A DNA stretch of 64,000 bases from Conexibacter stalactiti (GTDB taxonomy: Bacteria > Actinomycetota > Thermoleophilia > Solirubrobacterales > Solirubrobacteraceae), in assembly GCF_035967765.1 (NCBI RefSeq), contig NZ_JAYWIT010000014.1; one strand, written 5' to 3'. Under the pieces are notes generated by a model. It had not been told where the DNA came from and did no database searches. It was given only the letters and a program-made list of their open reading frames with translations. Within the stretch, counting starts at the first letter, position 1, and the number at the start of each line of letters is the position of its first letter. A program made the translations under genes and the position numbers. Below are positions 7,717 through 16,645 of this stretch, in pieces.

Positions 7717-8145
7717 ATGAGCGAATTGGACATCGGCGAGGTGATGAAGCGCTCCGGTCTGCCCGCCTCGGCGCTGCGCTTCTACGAGCAGAAGGGCCTG
7801 ATCGCCTCGATCGGCCGGCGCGGCCAGCGCCGCCAGTTCGACGCCGCCGTGGTCGAGCGCCTGGCGCTGATCGCGATGGGCCGCGCCGCCGGCTTCTCAC
7901 TCGACGAGATCGCGCTCATGTTCGCCGCCGACGGCAGCCCGCGCCTCGATCGCGACATGCTCGCCGCGAAGGCCGCCGAGCTGGACGAGCGGATCCGCGA
8001 GCTGACCGTGATGCGCGACGCGATCGCCCACGCCGCCGACTGTCCCGCGCCGACCCACATGGAATGCCCGACGTTCCGCCGCCTGCTGCAGGCCGCCGCT
8101 TCCGGCGCGATCCGCCCGGCCCGCCCGCGGCGGCCCGGCGTCTGA
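7717..8145 (+). CDS. MerR-family transcriptional regulator
   Basis: A 142-residue regulator. The N-terminal winged helix DIGEVMKRSGLPASALRFYEQKGLI and a following RRGQRRQFDAAVVERLALI are typical MerR DNA-binding elements; a coiled-coil dimerisation helix (about 80-105) follows. The C-terminal sensor segment has CPAPTHMECP, two cysteines eight residues apart, rather than the four-cysteine iron-sulfur cluster of true SoxR, although the operator next to the gene is SoxR-like. It could sense metals, thiols or oxidants; this is an inference. The ATG at 7717 lies 10 bases downstream of the operator, so autoregulation is likely. Confidence 0.85.
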   Translation: MSELDIGEVMKRSGLPASALRFYEQKGLIASIGRRGQRRQFDAAVVERLALIAMGRAAGFSLDEIALMFAADGSPRLDRDMLAAKAAELDERIRELTVMRDAIAHAADCPAPTHMECPTFRRLLQAAASGAIRPARPRRPGV

Positions 8146-8219
8146 CGGACGCAGAAGCGGTCGCCGAGCCAGATCTCGACGTCTGCGCCGAGCGGTGGGC
8201 GATGCGCCGAAAACCATTC

Positions 8220-8247
8220 TTGACTAAACCGGTAGAGAATGTAGTAT
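8220..8247 (+). promoter_or_regulatory. Sigma-70-type promoter for the exported-protein gene
   Basis: TTGACT (8220-8225), a 16-base spacer and TAGTAT (8242-8247) stand in an AT-rich island about 85 bases before the start at 8334. It is one of the best consensus-like promoters in the window. Confidence 0.55.
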
Positions 8248-8333
8248 TGTTTTTCGAGCAAGTGGAGCGCTAGCTGCCACCGGCGTCGATCCGGGGTCGC
8301 GCTCCACACCGTCCGACCGCATCCGTCAGGAGC

Positions 8334-9467
8334 ATGCACGTGCCGAGCCGTCTCCGAGTCCTGCTTGTCCTCGCGATCCTGAGCGCGCTGCCGCCGGCTG
8401 CCGCGATGGGCGCGTCACGTGCGGCGAGACCGGCGCCGGCGCGGCTGACGCTGACGCAGGTGAGAGCGAGCGGCGCGCGGCTGACGATCCAGGGCCGTGC
8501 GACGCTGCCGACGCTCAGCGCGAGACAGCGCCGCGGAACGCGGGTCGCGTTGACGCTGAAGGACGCGCGGCGCGGGGTGGAGCGGTTCAGCGCGCCGCTC
8601 GACGCCAGACGGGCCTTCAAGCTGACGCGGACGACGCGGCTCAGCGGCCGGCTGTCGCTGACGGCGCGCGTGACGATCGCGGGCAAGCCGTCGGGCAGAG
8701 CGCTCAGCCGCACGCTCACCGTCAGCGCGGCGTCGAGAGGGACGACGGGACCGGGCGCGGGCGGCGGCAGCGGCGGCGGCAGCGGCACGACGACGCCGGG
8801 CACGGGGCCGGGGGCAGGCCCCGCGCCGGGAGGCAGCCCGATCGACCCGGGGCCGAACGCTCCGCAGGGCACCCCGCTCCTCGGCACCTTCGCGATCGAG
8901 CCGGGCGTCTCCTACGTCAACGGAACGCACAGCGGCTCGTGGTTCCAGATGGTCACGCCGGTCGGCTCCAACTTCGTCAACGCCGACTCGAGATCGCGCA
9001 ACAAGGAGTACACGCTGCTGGACCCCGGCACCGACGGCGGCCTGCGGACCGACGTCTACCAGCCGGCGCCGACGCCCGCGTTCGATCCGACCGGCGCCGC
9101 ATTGGCAAATCGGATCGTGCAGCCGACGAAGTTCTTCGGTCAGTACTTCAGCATCGTCACCGCGCCGCAGGACGCGCAGCTCAGCGTCGCCGATCCGCTC
9201 CCCGCGATCACCGTCAACGGCGGCAGATTGAGCGGACAGGTGACGGCGTGGGCGGCGCAGTGGAACGGCAACTGGTTCAACCAGGGCACGCCGAAGCCCG
9301 ACGGCTCGGTGCCGGGCGCATCGACGGCGGTGAGCGGCACCTACGACGCGGCGAGCGGCCGCTTCCTGCTCGAGTGGAAGAGCCTGATCGTCACGGGCCC
9401 GTTCGACAAATTCATAGGTTCCTGGCACCTCGCCGGAACGTTCAGACCTGCTCAGACGTCCCCATAG
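8334..9467 (+). CDS. Exported protein of unknown function, paralogue of the next gene
   Basis: A 377-residue secreted protein of no recognised family. Residues 1-30 are a signal peptide (VLLVLAILSALPPAAAMGAS). A basic, Thr/Leu-rich beta-like domain (about 35-135) is followed by a Gly/Pro/Thr linker (about 137-175) and a C-terminal domain of about 190 residues. That C-terminal domain is clearly homologous to the whole mature protein of the next gene: shared blocks are GSWFQMV / GSWFRLG, YTLLDPGTDG / YTLLSPGTDG, PTPAFDPTGAALAN / PTPTFDGSGNALAD, a WNGNWFNQG / WNNQAFNQG turn, and the ending GSWHLAGTF / GYWHIEGTV. ATG at 8334 is preceded by CAGGAGC. Surface or extracellular location is expected. 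Confidence 0.75.
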   Translation: MHVPSRLRVLLVLAILSALPPAAAMGASRAARPAPARLTLTQVRASGARLTIQGRATLPTLSARQRRGTRVALTLKDARRGVERFSAPLDARRAFKLTRTTRLSGRLSLTARVTIAGKPSGRALSRTLTVSAASRGTTGPGAGGGSGGGSGTTTPGTGPGAGPAPGGSPIDPGPNAPQGTPLLGTFAIEPGVSYVNGTHSGSWFQMVTPVGSNFVNADSRSRNKEYTLLDPGTDGGLRTDVYQPAPTPAFDPTGAALANRIVQPTKFFGQYFSIVTAPQDAQLSVADPLPAITVNGGRLSGQVTAWAAQWNGNWFNQGTPKPDGSVPGASTAVSGTYDAASGRFLLEWKSLIVTGPFDKFIGSWHLAGTFRPAQTSP

Positions 9468-9532
9468 CAGTCACCTGTCACTCATCGGGGGTGGCGGGTC
9501 AATCACATACACATCGAAAGGATGTGATCGCA

Positions 9533-10210
9533 GTGAGCAAGTCGATCGACGGGCTCTGGCGCGCGCCGCTCAGGGTCCTGCTGTTCGCGGCGGCGCTCGT
9601 CGGCCTCGTGGCCGCCTTCGCGGCATCGGCGGCACATGCAACCGAGGTCCTACTCGGGAACACGCTCCTAATCACGCCCGGCTCGGCCGGTGCCACCCCG
9701 ACGGGGTCGTGGTTCCGGCTCGGCGTCGCACCGAACTACTACTCCAACGCCAGCTCGACCAACACCCTCGACAGAACGTACACGCTGTTGTCGCCGGGGA
9801 CGGACGGCCTCTCGCTGCTAGCGAACCAAGAGCCGCCGACGCCGACGTTCGACGGCTCCGGCAACGCGCTCGCCGATGCGATCATCGCTCCGACCGGGTT
9901 CGACGGCGTCGACTTCAGCGTCGCGACGCCGAGCATCGACCCGATAACGAGAGTCGCCAACGGTGCGCCGAGCATCGTCGTGAACCTACTAGCGAGACCG
10001 GCCACGATAGTCGCGAATCTGAGAGCGTGGACGGCGTACTGGAACAACCAGGCGTTCAACCAGGGCGCGGCGGTCATCAACGCGACCTCGTTCACCCTAA
10101 CCAGAACGGGAGGCACGATCGTGCTCGACTGGGTCGCTCCCATAACGAGCGGTCCGTTCGCCGGCTACAACGGCTACTGGCACATCGAAGGAACGGTCTC
10201 AAACCTATGA
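9533..10210 (+). CDS. Exported protein of unknown function, paralogue of the preceding gene
   Basis: A 225-residue protein: signal peptide 1-35 (VLLFAAALVGLVAAFAASAAHA), then a single domain homologous to the C-terminal half of the preceding protein, without its N-terminal domain or linker. No catalytic motif is visible; the alternating hydrophobic pattern suggests a beta-sandwich. The GTG at 9533 is chosen because AAAGGA sits at the right distance; an in-frame GTG at 9524 is too close to it. Codon use is unusual: AGA (arginine), CTA and ATA codons, rare elsewhere in the window, recur throughout. This suggests different translational demands or a recent origin. Confidence 0.72.
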   Translation: MSKSIDGLWRAPLRVLLFAAALVGLVAAFAASAAHATEVLLGNTLLITPGSAGATPTGSWFRLGVAPNYYSNASSTNTLDRTYTLLSPGTDGLSLLANQEPPTPTFDGSGNALADAIIAPTGFDGVDFSVATPSIDPITRVANGAPSIVVNLLARPATIVANLRAWTAYWNNQAFNQGAAVINATSFTLTRTGGTIVLDWVAPITSGPFAGYNGYWHIEGTVSNL

Positions 10211-10266
10211 GCCATCGCGGCTCCTGCAGTGAATTGCACTCTGCCTCGGGAGTGTGAAGCGGTGAG

Positions 10267-10291
10267 GGGGCGGCTCATGACGAGCCGTCCC
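10267..10291 (+). terminator. Hairpin terminator after the exported-protein pair
   Basis: GGGGCGGCTC pairs with GAGCCGTCCC (one G-T pair) around the loop ATGAC and is followed by TT. It lies between the stop at 10210 and the RCC1 gene. Confidence 0.55.
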
Positions 10292-10327
10292 TTCGCGCGT
10301 GTCATGTCCATACGCAAAAGGAACGTC

Positions 10328-12424
10328 ATGCATCTCGTCTCCCTCCGTTCTGGTCCACACGTCCGCGCGCGCCGTTCGGCGGCGCGTGCAGACGCGCTCG
10401 CGGCGATCGCCGCCGCGGTCGTCGCGCTCACGCCGTCGGCGGCCGGCGCCGCGGACTCGCAGCTCGTGTCATGGGGGGAGGACACGGCCGGCAAGCTCGC
10501 CAACGGCAACTCGCCGTTCGTCCCGGCGCCGGTCCGCGGCGCCGACGGCGTCACCGTCACGGCAGCGGCGGTCACGCCCAACCAGACGTTCGTCGTCACC
10601 CCGTCCGGGGTCCTGGGAGCCGGGTCGGCGAGCAACGGCGGGCTCGGGCTCGTCACCTACAGAAGCGGCACGAGAGACGTGCTGACGCCGATCCCCGGAA
10701 CCGAAGGCGCCAGAGCGGTCGCGGGCGGTCAGGACGCCGCGCTCGTGCTCCGCAACGACGGCACGGTGGTCGCGTTCGGCCGCAACCAGTCGCTCTCGGC
10801 CGGGCTCGACAATCGCGTCGGCGGCGTCGGGAACGGTCTGACGGTCTGGAGCGCGACGCCGATCGCCGGCCTCGCCGGCGTCAGGGCGGTCAGTGCCGGC
10901 AACCGCTCCGGGCTGGCGTTGAAGGAGGACGGCACGGTGTGGGCGTGGGGCCACAGAGAGACGCTCGGCAGCACGGCGGCGTTCAACGCCGGCAACACGG
11001 CCACGCCCGTGCAGGTGCCGCTGCCCGACAGCCGCGGAGCGGTCGCGATCTCCTCCGGCTATCGCCACGCGCTCGCGCTGCTCGACGACGGCAGCGTCGC
11101 GGCGTGGGGGCTGAACCCCGCCGGCGAGCTGGGAGACGGCTCGACCGATCCTCGCAACGACGCGGCGCGCGTGACGGGCCTTCCGTTGCCGTCAGGTCCC
11201 GCGGTCACGAGCATCTCGGCGGGGAGCAGCTCCAGCTACGCGCTGCTCGCGGACGGCACGGTGCTCGCGTGGGGCGCCAACGACGCCGGGCAGCTCGGGC
11301 TGGGCAACGGCGCGCAGGGGGTGAGCGTGCCGACGCCGGTCAATCCCGCAGCGCTGCCCTTGTTCCCGACGCGACCGAGATTCACGCAGATCGCGGCCGG
11401 CGCCAGCGGCGCGTACGCGATCGCCGAGGACGGCAGAGTGTTCGCCTGGGGCTACGGTGAGCTGGGCCAGCTCGGATCGACGACGTTCGCGTACGGCTTC
11501 CCGTACCCGGCCGCGACCGAGGATCCGCAGACGAGCACCGAGATCCCGCAGCGCGCCGGCAAGCTCAAGCAGGTGCCCTGGCTGGCCGCCGGCGGCAGCG
11601 CCAGCCACCAGGTCGTGCAGACGACGGTGACGCTGCAGCCGTCGAACTCCGAGCCGAGCTTCTTCGAGCAGCAGGTCGGGACGATCGGCAGACCGCGCGT
11701 CTCGAGCTTCGCCGCGGTCGGCGATCCCTCGACCGTCACGCGCGTACGGATCGTCGGGCCCGACGCGAGTGACTTCCTCGTCGTCGGCATCGGCGGCGAT
11801 CCGGCCTTTCCGCTGACACTGACGCCGACCGGCGGTTCGCTCGCGGTCCAGATCCGCTTCGCCCCGTCCGACGTCGGCGAGCGCCACGCGACGCTCGTGG
11901 CGGAGGCCGACGGCGAGGTCGCGCAGATCCCGCTCGACGGCTTCGGCACGGCGCCGAGCGGCGGTCCCGCTGGGCCGGAAGGGCCTGCCGGACCGGCCGG
12001 CCAGCCCGCATTGAACGGCGTCAACGGGAGAGACGGGGTCAACGGCAGGGACGGCGCTCCCGGCAGAGACGGGAGAAACGGCAGGGATGGCAGAAACGGC
12101 AGAAACGGCGTCGTCACGTTCGCGGCGGCGCGCGCGACGACGGTCAAGCGCGGGAGGGTCGCGCTGCTGCGGTTCACGCTGCGCAACGGGACGAGCGGCA
12201 CGCTGCCGCGGGCGACGGCGTCGCTGACGACGCCGAAGGCGCTGGCGGCCGCGCGGGCGCGGCCGGTCCACGTGCGCGCGCTGGCGCCCGGTCGCGGCCG
12301 CGAGGTCACGTTGCGCGTGGCCGTGGGTGCGAGAGCGCGGCTCGGGAGCCACCGCGCGGGCGTGCGGCTGAAGCTGCCCGGGACGACGCTCACGCGCGTC
12401 GTGAACGTCCGGATCGTGCGCTGA
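10328..12424 (+). CDS. Exported RCC1-repeat protein with Hydin-like and collagen-like segments
   Basis: A 698-residue secreted protein. A signal peptide (residues 1-38, ending VALTPSAAGA) precedes six to seven RCC1-type repeats (about 40-430) with recurrent GTVWAWG / GSVAAWG / GTVLAWG / GRVFAWG strands and GQLG turns, predicted to form a seven-bladed propeller. A choice-of-anchor (ASH/Hydin-like) beta domain follows (about 440-540, PLTLTPTGGSLAVQIRFAPS). Then comes a short collagen-like tract: GPEGPAGPAG and about eight NGRDG/GRNG-type triplets (about 545-595). A basic C-terminal beta domain ends the protein. A role in surface adhesion or recognition is likely but unproven. ATG at 10328 follows AAAAGGAA; upstream in-frame ATGs lack such a site. 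Confidence 0.8.
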   Translation: MHLVSLRSGPHVRARRSAARADALAAIAAAVVALTPSAAGAADSQLVSWGEDTAGKLANGNSPFVPAPVRGADGVTVTAAAVTPNQTFVVTPSGVLGAGSASNGGLGLVTYRSGTRDVLTPIPGTEGARAVAGGQDAALVLRNDGTVVAFGRNQSLSAGLDNRVGGVGNGLTVWSATPIAGLAGVRAVSAGNRSGLALKEDGTVWAWGHRETLGSTAAFNAGNTATPVQVPLPDSRGAVAISSGYRHALALLDDGSVAAWGLNPAGELGDGSTDPRNDAARVTGLPLPSGPAVTSISAGSSSSYALLADGTVLAWGANDAGQLGLGNGAQGVSVPTPVNPAALPLFPTRPRFTQIAAGASGAYAIAEDGRVFAWGYGELGQLGSTTFAYGFPYPAATEDPQTSTEIPQRAGKLKQVPWLAAGGSASHQVVQTTVTLQPSNSEPSFFEQQVGTIGRPRVSSFAAVGDPSTVTRVRIVGPDASDFLVVGIGGDPAFPLTLTPTGGSLAVQIRFAPSDVGERHATLVAEADGEVAQIPLDGFGTAPSGGPAGPEGPAGPAGQPALNGVNGRDGVNGRDGAPGRDGRNGRDGRNGRNGVVTFAAARATTVKRGRVALLRFTLRNGTSGTLPRATASLTTPKALAAARARPVHVRALAPGRGREVTLRVAVGARARLGSHRAGVRLKLPGTTLTRVVNVRIVR

Positions 12425-12433
12425 GCGCCGCCG

Positions 12434-12457
12434 CGGCGCGCCGTCGCCGGCGCGCCG
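12434..12457. terminator. Bidirectional hairpin terminator between convergent genes
   Basis: CGGCGCGCC and GGCGCGCCG form a 9-bp stem with a 6-base loop, exactly between the RCC1 gene stop (12424) and the IcmF stop (12467). It can serve both strands. Confidence 0.6.
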
Positions 12458-12466
12458 CCGGTCCGT

Positions 12467-15400
12467 CTACATGTTGCGCCGGTACTCTCCGCCGACCTCG
12501 TAGAGGGCGGCGGAGATCTGGCCCAGCGACGCGAACTTGACGGCCTCCAGCAGCGCGTCGAAGACGTTCTCGCGCGCGAGCGCGACCTCGCGCAGGTGCG
12601 CCAGCGCGGCGTCGGCGTGGTCGGCGCCGTTGGCCTCGAAGGCGCGCACGTTGGTGATCTGGTCGCGCTTCTCCTGGTCGGTGGAGCGGGCCAGCTCGAT
12701 CGTGTCGTGGGTCTCGCCGGCGCCCTCGCGCGGGAGGAAGGTGTTGACGCCGATCAGCGGCAGTGTGCCGTCGTGCTTGAGCCGCTCGTAGTGCAGCGAC
12801 TCGTCCTGGATCTTGCCGCGCTGGTACATCGTGTCCATCGCGCCGAGCACGCCGCCGCGCTCTGAGATGCGGTCGAACTCGTCGTAGACGGCGGCTTCGA
12901 CGAGGTCGGTCAGCTCGTTGATCGCGAACGAGCCCTGCCAGGGGTTCTCGGTGAAGTTGAGGCCGAGCTCGCGGTTGATGATCAGCTGGATCGCGACGGC
13001 GCGGCGGACCGAGGCCTCGGTCGGTGTCGTGATCGCTTCGTCGTAGGCGTTGGTGTGCAGCGAGTTGGTGTTGTCGAAGATCGCGTAGAGCGCTTGCAGG
13101 GTGGTGCGGATGTCGTTGAAGCTCATCTCCTGCGCGTGCAGAGAGCGGCCGGAGGTCTGCACGTGGTACTTGAGCATCTGGCTGCGCGCTGAGGCGCCGT
13201 AGCGCTCGCGCATCGCGCGCGCCCAGATCCGCCGCGCGACACGGCCGATCACGGCGTATTCCGGATCCATCCCGTTGGAGAAGAAGAACGACAGGTTGGG
13301 CGCGAAGCTGTCGATCTCCATCCCACGCGCGAGGTAGTACTCGACGATCGTGAAGCCGTTGGCGAGCGTGAAGGCGAGCTGCGAGATCGGGTTCGCCCCG
13401 GCCTCGGCGATGTGGTACCCGCTGATCGAGACGCTGTAGAAGTTGCGCACCTCGTGGTCGACGAAGTACTGCTGCACGTCGCCCATCAGCTTCAGCGCGA
13501 ACTCGGTCGAGAAGATGCAGGTGTTCTGCGCCTGGTCCTCTTTGAGGATGTCGGCCTGCACCGTGCCGCGGACGGTCCGCAGCGTCTCGGCCTTGATCCG
13601 CTCGTAGGTCTCGCTGTCGACGACCTGGTTGCCGGAGACACCGAGCAGCCGCAGGCCGAGGCCGTCGCTGCCGGCCGGCAGCTCGCCGCCGTACGAGGGC
13701 CGCGTCTTGCCGGCGAAGATCTGGTCCAGCTTCCGCTCGGCCTCCGGCCAGCCGCCGGTCGCGTCGAGGTGGCGCTCGACCTGCTGGTCGATCGCGGCGT
13801 TGACGAAGAAGGCGAGCACGATCGGCGCCGGGCCGTTGATCGTCATCGACACCGACGTCGTCGGGGCGCAGAGGTCGAAGCCGGAGTAGAGCTTCTTGGC
13901 GTCGTCGACGGTCGCGATCGAGACGCCGGAGTTGCCGACCTTGCCATAGATGTCGGGCCGCTCGGCGGGATCCTCGCCGTAGAGCGTGACCGAGTCGAAG
14001 GCGGTCGACAGGCGCGCCGCCGGCTGGCCCTCGGAGAGGTAGTGGAAGCGGCGGTTGGTGCGCTCCGGGGTGCCCTCGCCGGCGAACATCCGCGTCGGGT
14101 CCTCGCCTTCGCGCCGGTACGGGAAGACGCCGCCGCTGTACGGGTAGCGGCCGGGCAGGTTCTCCTTCAGCAGGAAGCGCAGGCGGTCGCCCCAGCCGTC
14201 GAGGCGCGGCGGCGCCAGCTTCGGGATCGGCTGGCCGCTGAGCGAGGTGCGGTGGTTGCTGCCGGTGATCTCGCGCCCACGGACGGTGTAGGAGTAGGTC
14301 TCGGAGGTGATCCCCTCCAGCATCCGGTCCCAGCCGCGCAGCAGCCCGACCGCCTCGGCGCCGAGGCCGGTGAGCGCCGCGTCGTACTGCGCGCGCAGCG
14401 CGGCGTGATCCCCGGCCGACGCTTCCAGTTCGGCGGCGGCGTACGCCTCCAGCGGCCCCGGCAGGGCGGGGTCGCCGACCGCTCTGAGCGCCTCGTAGAG
14501 GTGCTGCGCGGTCGCCGCGAGCGCCGCGAGCCGCTCGGCGTCGGCGTTGATCCCGCGGCCCTGCTCGGCGATCTCGGCGAGGTAGCGGACGCGGCTGCCG
14601 GGGATCAGCATGTTGCCGAGCGGCTCGTGCCGCTCCAGCTCCAGCCGCGGATCCCAGCGCGCCGGATCGGCGCCCGGCCGCTTGCCGAGCATGCGGCAGA
14701 GGTTGACGAACATCCAGCTGACGCCGGGGTCGTTGAACTGGCTGGCGATCGTCGGGTAGACGGGCGTCCGCTCGTCGGCCAGCTCGAACGCGACGCGGTT
14801 GCGGCGCCACTGCTTGCGCACGTCGCGCAGCGCGTCCTGGGCGCCGCGCTTGTCGAACTTGTTGATCACGACCAGATCGGCGAGATCGAGCATGTCGATC
14901 TTCTCCAGCTGCGAGGCGGCGCCGAACTCGCTCGTCATCACGTACGTCGCCACGTCGACGAGGTCGACGATCTCCGAGTCGCTCTGGCCGATGCCGGCCG
15001 TCTCGACGATCACGAGGTCGAAGCCGGAGGCGCGCAGGAAGGCGATCGCGTCGTTCAGCATCGCGCTGGTCGCGCGGTTCTGCCGCCGCGTCGCCAGCGA
15101 GCGCATGTAGATCCGCTCGTGGCGCAGGCTGTTCATGCGGATGCGGTCGCCGAGCAGCGCGCCGCCGGTGCGGCGGCGCGTCGGATCGACCGCGAGCACC
15201 GCGACGCGCAGGTCGGGGAACTGGCGCATGAAGCGGGCGAGCAGCTCGTCGGTGACGGTGCTCTTGCCGGCGCCGCCGGTGCCGGTGATGCCGAGCACGG
15301 GGACGGCGGCGCCGCGCTCGCCCCAGGCGGCTCGCAGCTGCTCCAGCGTCGCGGCGTCGAGCGTCTCGTCCTCCAGCGCCGACAGCATCCGCGCGATCGC

Positions 15401-15916
15401 GAGATCGTCACCGGCGGCGGGGTCGGCCGGCGGCGTCGCCGACGACGGCAGCCGCAGCGCCGTCGCGCGCTCGACGAGGTCGTCGATCATGCCGACGAGG
15501 CCGAGCGACATCCCGTCGTCGGGGTGGTAGATCCGCTCGACGCCGTACTCCTGCAACGCGGCGATCTCAGCCGGCGTGATCGTCCCGCCGCCGCCGCCGA
15601 AGACGCGCACGTGGCCGGCGCCGTGCTCGGCGAGCATGTCGACCGCGTAGCGGAAGTACTCGGTGTGGCCGCCCTGGTAGGAGCTGATCGCGATCGCGTC
15701 GGCATCCTCCTGGATCGCCGCGCGCACGACGTCGCGCACGCTGCGGTTGTGACCGAGATGGACGACCTCCGCGCCGCTGTCCTGGATCAGCCGCCGCATC
15801 ACGTTGATCGCCGCGTCATGGCCGTCGAACAGCGACGCCGCGGTCACGAACCGCAGCGGGACCTCCGCGACGCGGTCGGTCGCGGCGCTGGCGGCGACGC
15901 TGGTCTCGATGCTCAC
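12467..15916 (-). CDS. icmF: Fused isobutyryl-CoA mutase (IcmF), adenosylcobalamin-dependent
   Basis: A 1149-residue enzyme interconverting isobutyryl-CoA and n-butyryl-CoA (some members also act on isovaleryl/pivalyl-CoA) with coenzyme B12. Domain order is that of IcmF: a B12-binding domain first (DGHDAAIN at 31-38, His33 being the expected cobalt ligand; GHNRS and SSYQGG follow), then a MeaB-like G-protein chaperone domain (P-loop GTGGAGKST at 212-220, NKFDKRG), a linker, and a C-terminal methylmalonyl-CoA-mutase-type TIM barrel (about 560-1149) with the small-chain SISGYHIAEAGANP region. Fused chaperone activity loads and repairs the cofactor. The gene fits a B12-using organism that has a B12-riboswitch operon 6 kb away. 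ATG at 15916 is preceded by AGGAGAG. Confidence 0.93.
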   Translation of the reverse strand: MSIETSVAASAATDRVAEVPLRFVTAASLFDGHDAAINVMRRLIQDSGAEVVHLGHNRSVRDVVRAAIQEDADAIAISSYQGGHTEYFRYAVDMLAEHGAGHVRVFGGGGGTITPAEIAALQEYGVERIYHPDDGMSLGLVGMIDDLVERATALRLPSSATPPADPAAGDDLAIARMLSALEDETLDAATLEQLRAAWGERGAAVPVLGITGTGGAGKSTVTDELLARFMRQFPDLRVAVLAVDPTRRRTGGALLGDRIRMNSLRHERIYMRSLATRRQNRATSAMLNDAIAFLRASGFDLVIVETAGIGQSDSEIVDLVDVATYVMTSEFGAASQLEKIDMLDLADLVVINKFDKRGAQDALRDVRKQWRRNRVAFELADERTPVYPTIASQFNDPGVSWMFVNLCRMLGKRPGADPARWDPRLELERHEPLGNMLIPGSRVRYLAEIAEQGRGINADAERLAALAATAQHLYEALRAVGDPALPGPLEAYAAAELEASAGDHAALRAQYDAALTGLGAEAVGLLRGWDRMLEGITSETYSYTVRGREITGSNHRTSLSGQPIPKLAPPRLDGWGDRLRFLLKENLPGRYPYSGGVFPYRREGEDPTRMFAGEGTPERTNRRFHYLSEGQPAARLSTAFDSVTLYGEDPAERPDIYGKVGNSGVSIATVDDAKKLYSGFDLCAPTTSVSMTINGPAPIVLAFFVNAAIDQQVERHLDATGGWPEAERKLDQIFAGKTRPSYGGELPAGSDGLGLRLLGVSGNQVVDSETYERIKAETLRTVRGTVQADILKEDQAQNTCIFSTEFALKLMGDVQQYFVDHEVRNFYSVSISGYHIAEAGANPISQLAFTLANGFTIVEYYLARGMEIDSFAPNLSFFFSNGMDPEYAVIGRVARRIWARAMRERYGASARSQMLKYHVQTSGRSLHAQEMSFNDIRTTLQALYAIFDNTNSLHTNAYDEAITTPTEASVRRAVAIQLIINRELGLNFTENPWQGSFAINELTDLVEAAVYDEFDRISERGGVLGAMDTMYQRGKIQDESLHYERLKHDGTLPLIGVNTFLPREGAGETHDTIELARSTDQEKRDQITNVRAFEANGADHADAALAHLREVALARENVFDALLEAVKFASLGQISAALYEVGGEYRRNM

Positions 15917-16028
15917 GACGACTCTCCTGGCGCTCGCGAAATGGACGGCATCCCAGAAGCTCGGAGATGCGATAGTAGGATTGTCTCATACTTCTGCGAG
16001 GCCGCAGAAGCGAACGGTCAGCGCTCGG

Positions 16029-16541
16029 TCAGCGCTCGGCCGTGAAGTCGCCGGCGTCCTGGCGCAGATCGCGCAGCGTGCCGGTCAGCGCTCTGAGGTC
16101 GGCGGCCCCCAGCGGGGCGGTGCCGAAGCGGGCGTCGTTGAGCGCTCTCGTCGCCTGCTCGGCGACGTCCCGGCCGCGCGCGGTGATCGTCGCCAGCGTC
16201 GCGCGGCGGTCGGTCGGGTGGGGCGAGCGGGTCGCGTAGCCGCGCTTCTCCAGGCCGTCGACGAGGCTCGTGACGCTCGTCGGATGGACCTGCAGCCGCG
16301 CGCCGATCTTCCCCAGCGGGAGCGAGCCCCTGCTGCTGAGGTAGAGCAGCATCAGCGCCTCGTAGCGCGAGAACGACAGCTCCAGCGGCGCCAGCAGCTC
16401 GTTCAGCCGCGCCAGCAGCAGCTGCTGCGCCCGCATCAGCGAGGTGACCGCCATCATCGGCGTCGCGGCGGTGCCGCCCCAGTGGCTGCGCCACTGGCGG
16501 CCGGCTTCCTCGATCGGGTCGAACGGCAGCGGATCGCTCAC
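16029..16541 (-). CDS. MarR-family transcriptional regulator
   Basis: A 170-residue winged-helix regulator. The core LSFSRYEALMLLYLSSRGSLPLGKIGARLQVHPTSVTSLVDGLEKRGYATR (about 55-106) is a MarR DNA-binding domain, ending in the DRRATLATIT wing; only the recognition region is quoted in part. It lies 112 bases upstream of icmF on the same strand and probably controls that gene or senses acyl-CoAs or aromatics, which is inferred from position only. GTG at 16541 is chosen because the family begins about 20 residues before the first helix; the longer open frame upstream has no ribosome binding site. Confidence 0.85.
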   Translation of the reverse strand: MSDPLPFDPIEEAGRQWRSHWGGTAATPMMAVTSLMRAQQLLLARLNELLAPLELSFSRYEALMLLYLSSRGSLPLGKIGARLQVHPTSVTSLVDGLEKRGYATRSPHPTDRRATLATITARGRDVAEQATRALNDARFGTAPLGAADLRALTGTLRDLRQDAGDFTAER

Positions 16542-16645
16542 GGCTGGCGCGAGTCTTGCACACCCCGGCCGGGGCGGGCCCGGGTGTATCGCGATGCGCC
16601 AGCAAGCGCGACCACGCCGAGGAGAGTCATGCCAGGATCCAGTCC

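Noticed and set aside
11990..12115. Short repeat tract read as a CRISPR-like or tandem DNA repeat
   Set aside because: The repetition is explained by the collagen-like GRDG/GRNG protein triplets in frame.
15967..15982. AATCCTACTATCGCAT (minus strand) before icmF as a sixth regulon operator
   Set aside because: Only the first eight bases match copy 4; the second arm is absent and the MarR gene next to icmF is a better candidate regulator.
13412..16045. 877-codon plus-strand frame opposite icmF
   Set aside because: Antisense shadow of an unambiguous IcmF protein.
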